From positions 1 to 20,455 of the forward strand of contig CAJTQG010000021.1 of assembly GCA_910578605.1 (NCBI GenBank): a stretch of 20,455 nt of DNA, written 5' to 3'. The position numbers and the translations under genes are program-made. The notes beneath the pieces were generated by a model. The model saw only the letters and a program-made list of their open reading frames with translations. It was not told the origin of the DNA and ran no database searches. Of this stretch, positions 7,040 to 13,485 are shown piece after piece (the stretch's first letter is position 1; each line of letters opens with the position of its first letter). This DNA is from an uncultured Lachnospiraceae bacterium (GTDB lineage: Bacteria > Bacillota > Clostridia > Lachnospirales > Lachnospiraceae).

Positions 7040-7678
7040 TTATTCCTTTTTCCTTTCTTCCTTTTCTTTTTTACATTGTAGTTTATTCTTTTTGGATTTT
7101 GTAACCATTGCGGCAATATCACTAGCCGGCACCTGCTTTCCGTCTTCCTCCCACTTCATAAAGACATTTAAAAGCCCTCCCGCATAATAATATGCCTCAT
7201 AGACAAAACGCTCTTGATTTTTAGGTATGTGCTCTAACACAAAAGCATTTATTTTACTCACAATAAGAGAATAAAATCCAATTTCTTTTAATTTTTGTAA
7301 AAATAAAGCATATTGATCAAAATACAGCAGAGCATGGAGAACATGCTCGTAATCCCCAAACTCCCCTACCCTTTCACTATGCTGACTGGTATTTAAGTAT
7401 TGAGAGATAATATCCTCCAAATAATCATCTAGCACCTCTATCTTATCATGATAATACTGATAGTACGTCATCCTGGAGACTCCTGCCCTGTCTGCAATTT
7501 CCTGCACTCTTATTTTGCTAAATTCCTTCTCATCCAGCAGGGAAATTAAAGCCTGTCCAATACACATTCTGGTAAATCGATTTCTCTGGGTATAATTGTC
7601 CTTTTGACTCTCTGCAAAAACTTCCCTACCATTTTCTCTGTCATGCTCCATATTTTTCTCACTTTTCTCAAAACCCAT
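7040..7678 (-). CDS. TetR/AcrR-family transcriptional regulator
   Basis: A 212-residue regulator with a typical TetR DNA-binding domain: helix-turn-helix at about residues 57-79 (IRVQEIADRAGVSRMTYYQYY), followed by KIEVLDDYLEDI and an all-helical ligand-binding half. The first 30 residues are an unusual hydrophilic, highly charged extension; the ATG at 7676-7678 has AAGGA directly adjacent and AGGGCAGGA a little further upstream, and an internal ATG at codon 10 is also possible. It is the first gene of the operon with the sulfite reductase fusion (4 bases downstream) and the TauE exporter. It is divergent from the nitronate monooxygenase, and the palindrome at 7761-7790 between them is the obvious operator, implying autoregulation and control of both sides. 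The ligand is unknown. Confidence 0.87.
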   Translation of the reverse strand: MGFEKSEKNMEHDRENGREVFAESQKDNYTQRNRFTRMCIGQALISLLDEKEFSKIRVQEIADRAGVSRMTYYQYYHDKIEVLDDYLEDIISQYLNTSQHSERVGEFGDYEHVLHALLYFDQYALFLQKLKEIGFYSLIVSKINAFVLEHIPKNQERFVYEAYYYAGGLLNVFMKWEEDGKQVPASDIAAMVTKSKKNKLQCKKEKEERKKE

Positions 7679-7753
7679 TCCTTAGTCCTGCCCTCATCTA
7701 TATGATTTTTATTTTCACTGCCAGTTTTTGTAAAATCTTACATTTTTACTTGT

Positions 7754-7790
7754 ATTGTAAATTGTAACACGAAAAAGTATAAGTTACAAT
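7754..7790. promoter_or_regulatory. Palindromic bidirectional promoter/operator
   Basis: ATTGTAAC (7761-7768) and GTTACAAT (7783-7790) are perfect inverted 8-mers. On the plus strand they supply TTGTAA (-35, 7762-7767) and TACAAT (-10, 7785-7790) with a 17-base spacer. On the minus strand the same arms give TTGTAA (7784-7789) and TACAAT (7761-7766), again 17 apart. An additional ATTGTAA (7754-7760) abuts the left arm. A repressor on this site would shut both promoters; the adjacent tetR is the natural candidate. Confidence 0.75.
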
Positions 7791-7832
7791 AACATCTAGT
7801 ATTAAAAACTATGTTTGTAAAGGAGAAGTGCT

Positions 7833-8918
7833 ATGCGTGAATTAAAGCTTAAAAATAAAATTGCCTCTATTCCCATTATTCAAGGAGGTATGGGTGTGGG
7901 TGTAAGCCGCTGTCAGCTTGCCGGCGCCGTGGCAAAGGAAGGTGGTGTAGGTATTATCTCCACTGCACAGATTGGCTATGATGAGGAGGGTTTTTCCCAA
8001 AATGAAAGCCAGTGCAACCTTCATGCCATTGATGCCCACATCAAAAAGGCAAAGGAGACTGCCAACGGAAATGGACTTGTAGGCGTAAATGTAATGGTTG
8101 CCTTAAAGCATTACAAGGAGCATGTAATACAAGCAGTGCAGTCCGGCGCTGATGTTGTCATCTGCGGTGCCGGCGTACCCACTGACCTGCCGGCAATTAT
8201 TCAACAGGCTGCCGCCCAGTTCCATATTCCTGCCGAAAACATTCCTGCCATATCCCCTATTGTGTCTTCCGAAAAGGCCGCCCGAGTTATTTTAAAAATG
8301 TGGGATAAAAAATATAATACCACACCGGATTTTATTGTCATCGAAGGTCCAAAAGCTGGAGGTCACCTTGGCTACTCGAAAGACCAGCTTACAAATATAG
8401 ATGCTATCCCCTACGAGGAGGAAATCAAAAAAATTATCGCCTGCAAGGGGGAGTATGAAGAAAAATATTCCAAATCCATACCTGTTATTGTTGGAGGCGG
8501 CATATTTGACAAAAGGGATATTGACTGGGCCTTTGGCTTAGGCGCCGACGGCGTGCAGATTGCCAGCAGATTTGTGGCAACCTATGAATGTGACGCCTCC
8601 GAAGCATACAAACAGGCTTATATACAAGCTAAGACTGAAGATGTACAAATCGTACAAAGCCCTGTAGGCATGCCGGGAAGAGCACTGCACAATTCCTTCA
8701 TTCAACAGGTGGAGACTTCACCTAAAAAAATCACCAAATGCTACCAGTGTTTAAAACACTGCAATCCTGCACAAGTGCCTTACTGCATTACCAAAGCGTT
8801 GATTGATGCTGTTAAGGGTGATGTGGAAGGAGGACTTGTATTCTGTGGTTCCAATGTTGGGCGAATTGATTGTATTCTTTCCGTACATGACCTAATGAAG
8901 GAATTGACTGCCGATTAA
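7833..8918 (+). CDS. Nitronate monooxygenase family FMN protein
   Basis: A 361-residue TIM-barrel flavoprotein of the 2-nitropropane dioxygenase/nitronate monooxygenase family. The N-terminal IPIIQGGMGVGVS (about 13-25) and the later EGPKAGGHLG (171-180), IPVIVGGGIFD and GADGVQIASRF segments are the FMN-phosphate and substrate-side motifs of this family. Members oxidise nitronates; relatives include the enoyl reductase FabK, which the isolated context here does not favour. The C-terminal part adds a cysteine cluster, Cys303, 306, 310 and 318 (CYQCLKHC...C), which could bind metal or an Fe-S cluster (inference). ATG 7833-7835 follows AAAGGAG. It is transcribed alone from the palindromic promoter shared with tetR. 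In an anaerobe the physiological substrate is uncertain. Confidence 0.87.
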   Translation: MRELKLKNKIASIPIIQGGMGVGVSRCQLAGAVAKEGGVGIISTAQIGYDEEGFSQNESQCNLHAIDAHIKKAKETANGNGLVGVNVMVALKHYKEHVIQAVQSGADVVICGAGVPTDLPAIIQQAAAQFHIPAENIPAISPIVSSEKAARVILKMWDKKYNTTPDFIVIEGPKAGGHLGYSKDQLTNIDAIPYEEEIKKIIACKGEYEEKYSKSIPVIVGGGIFDKRDIDWAFGLGADGVQIASRFVATYECDASEAYKQAYIQAKTEDVQIVQSPVGMPGRALHNSFIQQVETSPKKITKCYQCLKHCNPAQVPYCITKALIDAVKGDVEGGLVFCGSNVGRIDCILSVHDLMKELTAD

Positions 8919-8969
8919 AACATACATGGATATACGAAATATATTTCCATTTATTTGGCTTCTGAATTC

Positions 8970-9011
8970 ACTTGGCAAGTTACGATATATGATTTATCAT
9001 ACTTGCCAAGT
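8970..9011. repeat. Long inverted repeat at the larB 3' end
   Basis: ACTTGGCAAGT (8970-8980) and ACTTGCCAAGT (9001-9011) are perfect 11-base complements, with a nested TATGAT/ATCATA between them. The right arm lies in the last codons of larB and the left arm just past its stop. No T run follows on either strand, so it is not a standard terminator. Lying between convergent genes, it may still stall RNA polymerase or protect transcript ends. Confidence 0.6.
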
Positions 9012-9729
9012 ATCCAGCCCCAAATCCATTATCAATATTCACTACACTGACACCGCTGGCACAGGAATTCAACATGGAGAGCAAGGCGCTGACACCGCCG
9101 AAGGATGCGCCATAGCCCACGCTGGTTGGCACAGCTATTACAGGACAAGCCACAAGCCCGCCCACTACACTGGCAAGCGCTCCCTCCATTCCCGCAACAG
9201 CAATTACCGCCCTGGCACTCATCAAATCCTCTATATGGGCAAGCAGACGATGAAGTCCTGCCACCCCAACATCATACAGACATACTACTTGATTCCCCAG
9301 GGCTCTAGCTGTCAATTCTGCCTCCCTGGCCACAGGCATATCACTGGTACCTCCAGAAGCAATCACAATCTTTCCCCTCCCGCTGATCTGCGGCATGTCC
9401 CCAACGATTCCCACACGGCTCCAAGTGTCATATTCGAGAGGAAGCTCTTTTGAAACTAAATTAGCCTTATCCTCACTCATTCTAGTAATCAGCACACATG
9501 TCTCCCCCTTTTCCAGAAAAGCTTTTGCAATCTCTAATATTTGGCTCCCTGTTTTTCCCTCACCATAAATCACTTCCCCTACCCCCTGTCTGAGACTCCG
9601 GTGATAGTCCAGCTTAGCAAATCCCAAGTCCTCAAAGGGTTCCATCTTTAATTGCAAAACCGCTTCCTCCACACCTACCTTACCGTTTGCCACACCCTCC
9701 AACAACTTTGTAAGCCTACTGTTCTCCAT
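8980..9729 (-). CDS. larB: Pyridinium-3,5-biscarboxylic acid mononucleotide synthase
   Basis: A 249-residue LarB protein, the carboxylase/hydrolase that converts nicotinate adenine dinucleotide to P2CMN in the first step of nickel-pincer nucleotide cofactor synthesis. A PurE-like fold fills about residues 120-249, with IASGGTSDMPVA (123-134), YDVGVAGLHR (152-161), GMEGALASVVGGL (180-192) and the signature LNSCASGVSVVNIDNGFGAG (220-239), whose Cys223 matches the LarB cysteine that bonds the pyridine ring. Length is usual for the family. GGAGG lies 4 bases before the ATG at 9727-9729. It follows the Fe-S aldo/keto reductase gene by 52 bases and is probably in its operon. Genes for LarC, LarE and a nickel-pincer enzyme are not in the window. 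Confidence 0.9.
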   Translation of the reverse strand: MENSRLTKLLEGVANGKVGVEEAVLQLKMEPFEDLGFAKLDYHRSLRQGVGEVIYGEGKTGSQILEIAKAFLEKGETCVLITRMSEDKANLVSKELPLEYDTWSRVGIVGDMPQISGRGKIVIASGGTSDMPVAREAELTARALGNQVVCLYDVGVAGLHRLLAHIEDLMSARAVIAVAGMEGALASVVGGLVACPVIAVPTSVGYGASFGGVSALLSMLNSCASGVSVVNIDNGFGAGYLASMINHIS

Positions 9730-9781
9730 CTTCCCTCCTCCTTCCCTCCATTTTCTTTCATTGTATTCTCATTCTGATAAT

Positions 9782-10921
9782 TTACCAGGATACCGGCTGG
9801 TTCATTCGGTCCACAAAATCACTCATTACCTGAGAAATTTTAATTTGCTGGGGACATACTGCCTCACAGCTTTTACAGCCTATACAGGCATGAGGACGCT
9901 TACTCTCCTCCATCGCGCCAATACCCATCTGGGTAATAAAACCATTATTAAATTTCAATTCATTGTACATAAAGAGCAAATTAGGGATATCCAATTCCTT
10001 TGGACAATGGGCTGTACAATAACGGCAGGAGGTACAAGGTAAAATATCCAGCATACTGTCCGTAATCTCCATCAACACCTTTGTCTCCTGTTCACTCAAC
10101 GGTTGATTTTCTCCAAAGGTTTGAATATTTTCCTTTAATTGTTCCAAATTGGACATACCCGACAAGGTAACCGTCACACCCTGGATTCCCTGAAGAAAAC
10201 GAAATGCCCAAGCCGGCACTGTCTCTTTTGGTCTTAACTCCTGCAGTTTTTTGGTGTTTTCTTCTGACAGCTTTGCTAGTTTTCCTCCCCGAAGAGGTTC
10301 CATTACCCACACGGGAATTTGATGCTCCCTCAAAAGCTCCATCTTTTTATCTGCCTCCTGCAGCTTCCAATCCAAATAATTTAACTGAATTTGACAAAAT
10401 TCCATGTGCTTTCCATATTTGTCCAAAAAACGCTTCATCGTTTCTATTTGACCATGGGCAGAAAATCCCAGATGCTTAATTTTTCCAAGCTCCTTTTGTT
10501 TTAGCAGATGCTCTAATATTCCATACTTCTCATCTAAATACTGTTCTACGTTTAATTCACATACATTGTGGAATAAATAAAAGTCAAAATACTGTAAGCC
10601 GGTTTTCTCAAGCTGCTCCTGAAAAATCTCCTTCACTCTTCCCATAAGGGACAAATCATATCCGGGAAATTTATCTGCCAAATAAAAGCTTTCTCTTGGA
10701 TACTCCCTAAGCACCTTTCCCATCACTCTCTCCGATTCCCCTTCATGATAGCCATAGGCCGTATCATAATAATTGATACCATGCTCCATAGCATAGGCAA
10801 CCATTTCCCTCACTCTTTCTTCGTCAATCCCATTTTTCGGATTGTCCTCCTTTGTGGGAAGTCTCATTGCCCCTAATCCAAGAGCGGAAATGTCTAAATC
10901 CTGAAATGCCTTATAAATCAT
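9782..10921 (-). CDS. Aldo/keto reductase with C-terminal ferredoxin domain
   Basis: A 379-residue oxidoreductase. Residues about 1-275 form the aldo/keto reductase barrel with the catalytic tetrad Asp53, Tyr58, Lys84 and His118 (YYDTAYGYHEGESE, LADKF, LFHNV). The C-terminal 85 residues carry two 4Fe-4S motifs: Cys296/299/302/306 (CTSCRYCTAHCP) and Cys346/349/352/356 (CIGCKSCEAVCP). Proteins of this type are common in anaerobic Firmicutes and are predicted to reduce small carbonyl compounds with electrons from NAD(P)H or Fe-S partners; the substrate is unknown. ATG 10919-10921 is preferred (GGTGAAGG upstream); a GTG three codons earlier is possible. larB lies 52 bases downstream. The stem-loop at 10967-11002 separates it from the MCP-type gene upstream. 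Confidence 0.87.
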   Translation of the reverse strand: MIYKAFQDLDISALGLGAMRLPTKEDNPKNGIDEERVREMVAYAMEHGINYYDTAYGYHEGESERVMGKVLREYPRESFYLADKFPGYDLSLMGRVKEIFQEQLEKTGLQYFDFYLFHNVCELNVEQYLDEKYGILEHLLKQKELGKIKHLGFSAHGQIETMKRFLDKYGKHMEFCQIQLNYLDWKLQEADKKMELLREHQIPVWVMEPLRGGKLAKLSEENTKKLQELRPKETVPAWAFRFLQGIQGVTVTLSGMSNLEQLKENIQTFGENQPLSEQETKVLMEITDSMLDILPCTSCRYCTAHCPKELDIPNLLFMYNELKFNNGFITQMGIGAMEESKRPHACIGCKSCEAVCPQQIKISQVMSDFVDRMNQPVSW

Positions 10922-10966
10922 AACCTTCACCAGTCCTTTCCCTAAATAGATTCCCTTTTATTCTCT

Positions 10967-11002
10967 AAAAGCTTGCTGATTTTCAACAATCAACAAGCTT
11001 TT
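10967..11002 (-). terminator. Terminator of the FIST/MCP operon
   Basis: AAAAGCTTG (10967-10975) pairs with CAAGCTTTT (10994-11002), continued by a G-T pair and five more pairs (TGATT/AATCA), a stem of about 15 bp. Its T-rich outer arm supplies a short U tract in both directions. It lies 37 bases beyond the stop at 11040. Confidence 0.75.
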
Positions 11003-11039
11003 TATGAAGTTATTACACTATCATTGCATTATGTATATT

Positions 11040-11963
11040 TTATTCCCCATTATAATCTTTAATTATAGGAGGAATTTGAGACATCATATTGTCAATATCC
11101 TCAAACATAGCACTTTTTGTTGTTCCCATCTTGCTTGCAGTATTAATGTGCCGATTTACTTCCTGATACTGTTTTTTCATTTGCTCAAAGAAATCACTCA
11201 AAGTCTGCAGCTTCACTCTCGAGTCATCAATTACCTGAGAAATCTCATTCTGCACTGTCTTTGCACCGTCGGCTGCCAGTGTGATATTGTCAAACATCTC
11301 ATAGGTTTCATCCACCTTTGACAAGCTTTGGCCTAATGCCTGGTGCGAAGTGTCAATGCTGGCGCTGAGCTTTTCTGTTCCATGCTCTACATCCCCAATA
11401 CTGGAATCCACCATGGCAACAAGGCTTTTAATTTCCTCGGACAAGGTTTTTACCTCTCCTGCCACTACCGCAAAACCTTTTCCCTGTTCTCCCGCTTTCG
11501 CTGCCTCTATAGAAGCATTGAGAGAGAGAATGTTTGTCTGGTCCGCAATAGATACAATTTTACTCATGCATTTCTTAATTTCTTTTAAAGACAGTTCAAA
11601 ATCTTCAAACGTACTCTGCATTTCATCAAAATAATTTTCTACTAAAATGGAGCTGTTTCTTAATTCCTCCACCTCATTTTGCGCCTGGACAACAGACTCA
11701 AAAATATTATCCTTTACAGATGCAAATTGACCAGACACTGTATTGATGTTAGAAAATGTCTGTTCAAAATCTTGCAGGGAGTCTTTTAAATTTTCAGAAC
11801 CTACCAACACCGTCTCAAAGGATTTGCTCACCATGCTCAACTCATACAGAGATGCCACCTCACGCTGAATCAGCACATTGCGGTAATCCTCAAGGCTTTC
11901 TATTACATATAATATAGGAGACAGACTTTTTGCATCAGACTGGGATTTTTTCCATTTTTTCAT
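11040..11963 (-). CDS. Soluble methyl-accepting chemotaxis-type signalling protein
   Basis: A 307-residue, mostly helical protein with the conserved MCP signalling hairpin tip at about residues 134-180 (IVSIADQTNILSLNASIEAA, then AGEQGKGFAVVAGEVKTLSEE). No transmembrane segment is present and the N-terminal 60 residues do not resemble a known sensor domain, so this is a cytoplasmic transducer that probably takes its input from a partner. Flanking helices have the heptad spacing expected of the antiparallel coiled coil. The ATG at 11961-11963 follows AGGTG with a 6-base gap; a GTG three codons earlier is possible. The FIST-domain gene ends 104 bases upstream on the same strand and is the likely sensor. 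No CheA or CheW is in the window, so its output is not established. Confidence 0.85.
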   Translation of the reverse strand: MKKWKKSQSDAKSLSPILYVIESLEDYRNVLIQREVASLYELSMVSKSFETVLVGSENLKDSLQDFEQTFSNINTVSGQFASVKDNIFESVVQAQNEVEELRNSSILVENYFDEMQSTFEDFELSLKEIKKCMSKIVSIADQTNILSLNASIEAAKAGEQGKGFAVVAGEVKTLSEEIKSLVAMVDSSIGDVEHGTEKLSASIDTSHQALGQSLSKVDETYEMFDNITLAADGAKTVQNEISQVIDDSRVKLQTLSDFFEQMKKQYQEVNRHINTASKMGTTKSAMFEDIDNMMSQIPPIIKDYNGE

Positions 11964-12067
11964 CTTTAACACCTATCCTTTCTATATACATTTCCTTCAA
12001 CCGTCTACCGACAATCCATGACTAATATACTAGGCTGCGGCTGCTAAGCAGCTCTATCATTCCTCTA

Positions 12068-13123
12068 TTACTCAAATACAACACAGGTCATAGACTGATT
12101 GACAAAACGATTGTTATAATGTTCCCCATATCCGACCAAACCGGCATGATTACCTAAGGCACTCATTTCATGGAGATATTCCTCCATGTAGTGATTGTCA
12201 CTAAAGAGAAGATACCGGAACAGACAATTGACAGAAAACACTGCTGAAATTCTAGAAAAATCGTTTTTGATTGTTCTGATGGTATCTCTTACAATCGCCT
12301 TATAATCTCCTAACTCTAACATTATCAGTACATCCGAATCATTTACCTGCCGAAAGCATGTAAGCGCATTTCCACTTACTTCTTTAATAGAAATAATACA
12401 GGTATCGTCCCCGTTAATTTTTCCAAAAGGATTTTTAAATGTCTGTGTCTGGATTTCCTTCTCTGAAATATGAAGAATATCTTGATATACCTGCTTTGCA
12501 GGCATTCCGTTTAACTGACCTATTTTATAGTTGGCTTTGTCCGTCCTAGAGGCAATAAAACGATAATTTCCCAGCTGATGGTAAATATTTTCCTTGTAAG
12601 CCTTTACCCTGCCATGATTATTTTTCACCAACGCGTATGCCACAGCATCATTGTAAACCTTACCGTTTGCCGATACCTTTCCTCCGTCGCCTGTCCCACC
12701 TACTAATGAAATATTGTTATGTTTTAATACACTGTATATGGTAGTCAGAGCACAGGCATCATTGCCGGAACAAAAATCAATACACACTGTATCATCTTTA
12801 GAACTGTTAATTTTATGTACGTCCTGCTTCAACCGCTCAATATATTTTACAGGCATAACAGATACCTCTTCCAACACATTAGCCGCTGCACTCACACCAT
12901 CATAAAATGCTATCACACCAACGCCTTTTTCTACAATCCTTGTATCATAACTCATCCCAATACATCCAATACTCGGAACATGGGGATAAAGCGCTTCCAG
13001 CTTTTTTACGTGTTCTTCAAACTGCTCATTGTTGGATAAAAGCATAATCAATTGCGGCTCCTTCAAACCTCTGACTGCTTCCTGCAGACTTCCGCTCTGG
13101 CTCATTCCAAAAAACTGTCTCAA
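12068..13123 (-). CDS. FIST N/FIST C domain sensory protein
   Basis: A 351-residue protein matching the FIST sensory module: an N-terminal half (about residues 20-190) with LIMLLSNNEQFEEHVKKLEA, PSIGCIGMSYDTRI, GVGVIAFYDG and SLVGGTGDGGK, and a C-terminal half (about 200-345) with YRFIASRTDKANYKIGQLNG and a late GLVGYGEHYN motif. FIST domains are thought to bind small ligands, possibly amino acids, and feed histidine kinases, cyclases or MCPs. There is no membrane segment or output domain here, so the protein probably works through the soluble MCP-type gene downstream. The start is TTG (13121-13123), about 8 bases after GAGG; the first internal ATG, six codons on, has no ribosome binding site. 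Promoter at 13353-13382, leaving a leader of about 220 bases. Confidence 0.8.
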   Translation of the reverse strand: MRQFFGMSQSGSLQEAVRGLKEPQLIMLLSNNEQFEEHVKKLEALYPHVPSIGCIGMSYDTRIVEKGVGVIAFYDGVSAAANVLEEVSVMPVKYIERLKQDVHKINSSKDDTVCIDFCSGNDACALTTIYSVLKHNNISLVGGTGDGGKVSANGKVYNDAVAYALVKNNHGRVKAYKENIYHQLGNYRFIASRTDKANYKIGQLNGMPAKQVYQDILHISEKEIQTQTFKNPFGKINGDDTCIISIKEVSGNALTCFRQVNDSDVLIMLELGDYKAIVRDTIRTIKNDFSRISAVFSVNCLFRYLLFSDNHYMEEYLHEMSALGNHAGLVGYGEHYNNRFVNQSMTCVVFE

Positions 13124-13352
13124 AACCTTTTCCTCTCTTCCTTGTAAATTTTGCTATCGTGCAAACACGAGCAATATTAACTTTTTTATTTTTATTTTTT
13201 ACTTCCTGCTGATACAGAGAGATTACTTGATTACTTAGCCGCTTTCTCAATACTGCAATCTCTAGCAGCAATGATTTATGTCCCCAACAGATACTTAATC
13301 ATGCAATGATAAACGGCATTTTAAACTTTTAACCCTAGTATCATATTATAAA

Positions 13353-13382
13353 ATTATACTTCATTTCAAAACAGTAAGTCAA
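13353..13382 (-). promoter_or_regulatory. Promoter of the FIST/MCP operon
   Basis: Minus strand: TTGACT (13377-13382), 18-base spacer, TATAAT (13353-13358), a strong vegetative match. Transcription would begin near 13346. Confidence 0.75.
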
Positions 13383-13420
13383 CATATTTCACACTTATCT
13401 TTAATTCCATTTCAGAAATA

Positions 13421-13466
13421 CAAAACAAGGTGTGCATTCCTACTATAGAAGGGTTTGCACACCTTG
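13421..13466 (-). terminator. Terminator of the fruRKA-ptsHI operon
   Basis: An 11-bp perfect stem (CAAGGTGTGCA at 13426-13436 with TGCACACCTTG at 13456-13466) is followed on the minus strand by TTTTG. It lies 20 bases past the ptsI stop. Confidence 0.88.
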
Positions 13467-13485
13467 CCCGTCAAAACAGTCCCCT

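Larger units (their letters stand above)
13124..13485. other. Intergenic region between the FIST gene and ptsI
   Basis: No convincing gene. It holds the FIST promoter (13353-13382), a transcribed leader of roughly 220 bases with a stem near 13150-13175 (TTGCT-CGTG loop CACG-AT-AGCAA on the minus strand) and a T-rich tract, and the ptsI terminator (13421-13466). An 81-codon minus-strand frame across the leader lacks a ribosome binding site and runs into the FIST gene. Confidence 0.6.

Noticed and set aside
8926..9453. 175-codon plus-strand frame over larB
   Set aside because: Antisense to the clearly conserved larB; low-complexity composition and no family features.
13026..13271. 81-codon minus-strand frame in the FIST leader, N-terminus slightly reminiscent of Spo0E-like peptides
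   Set aside because: TTG start without a proper ribosome binding site, no Ser-x-x-Leu-Asp motif of Spo0E, and a long overlap into the FIST gene.
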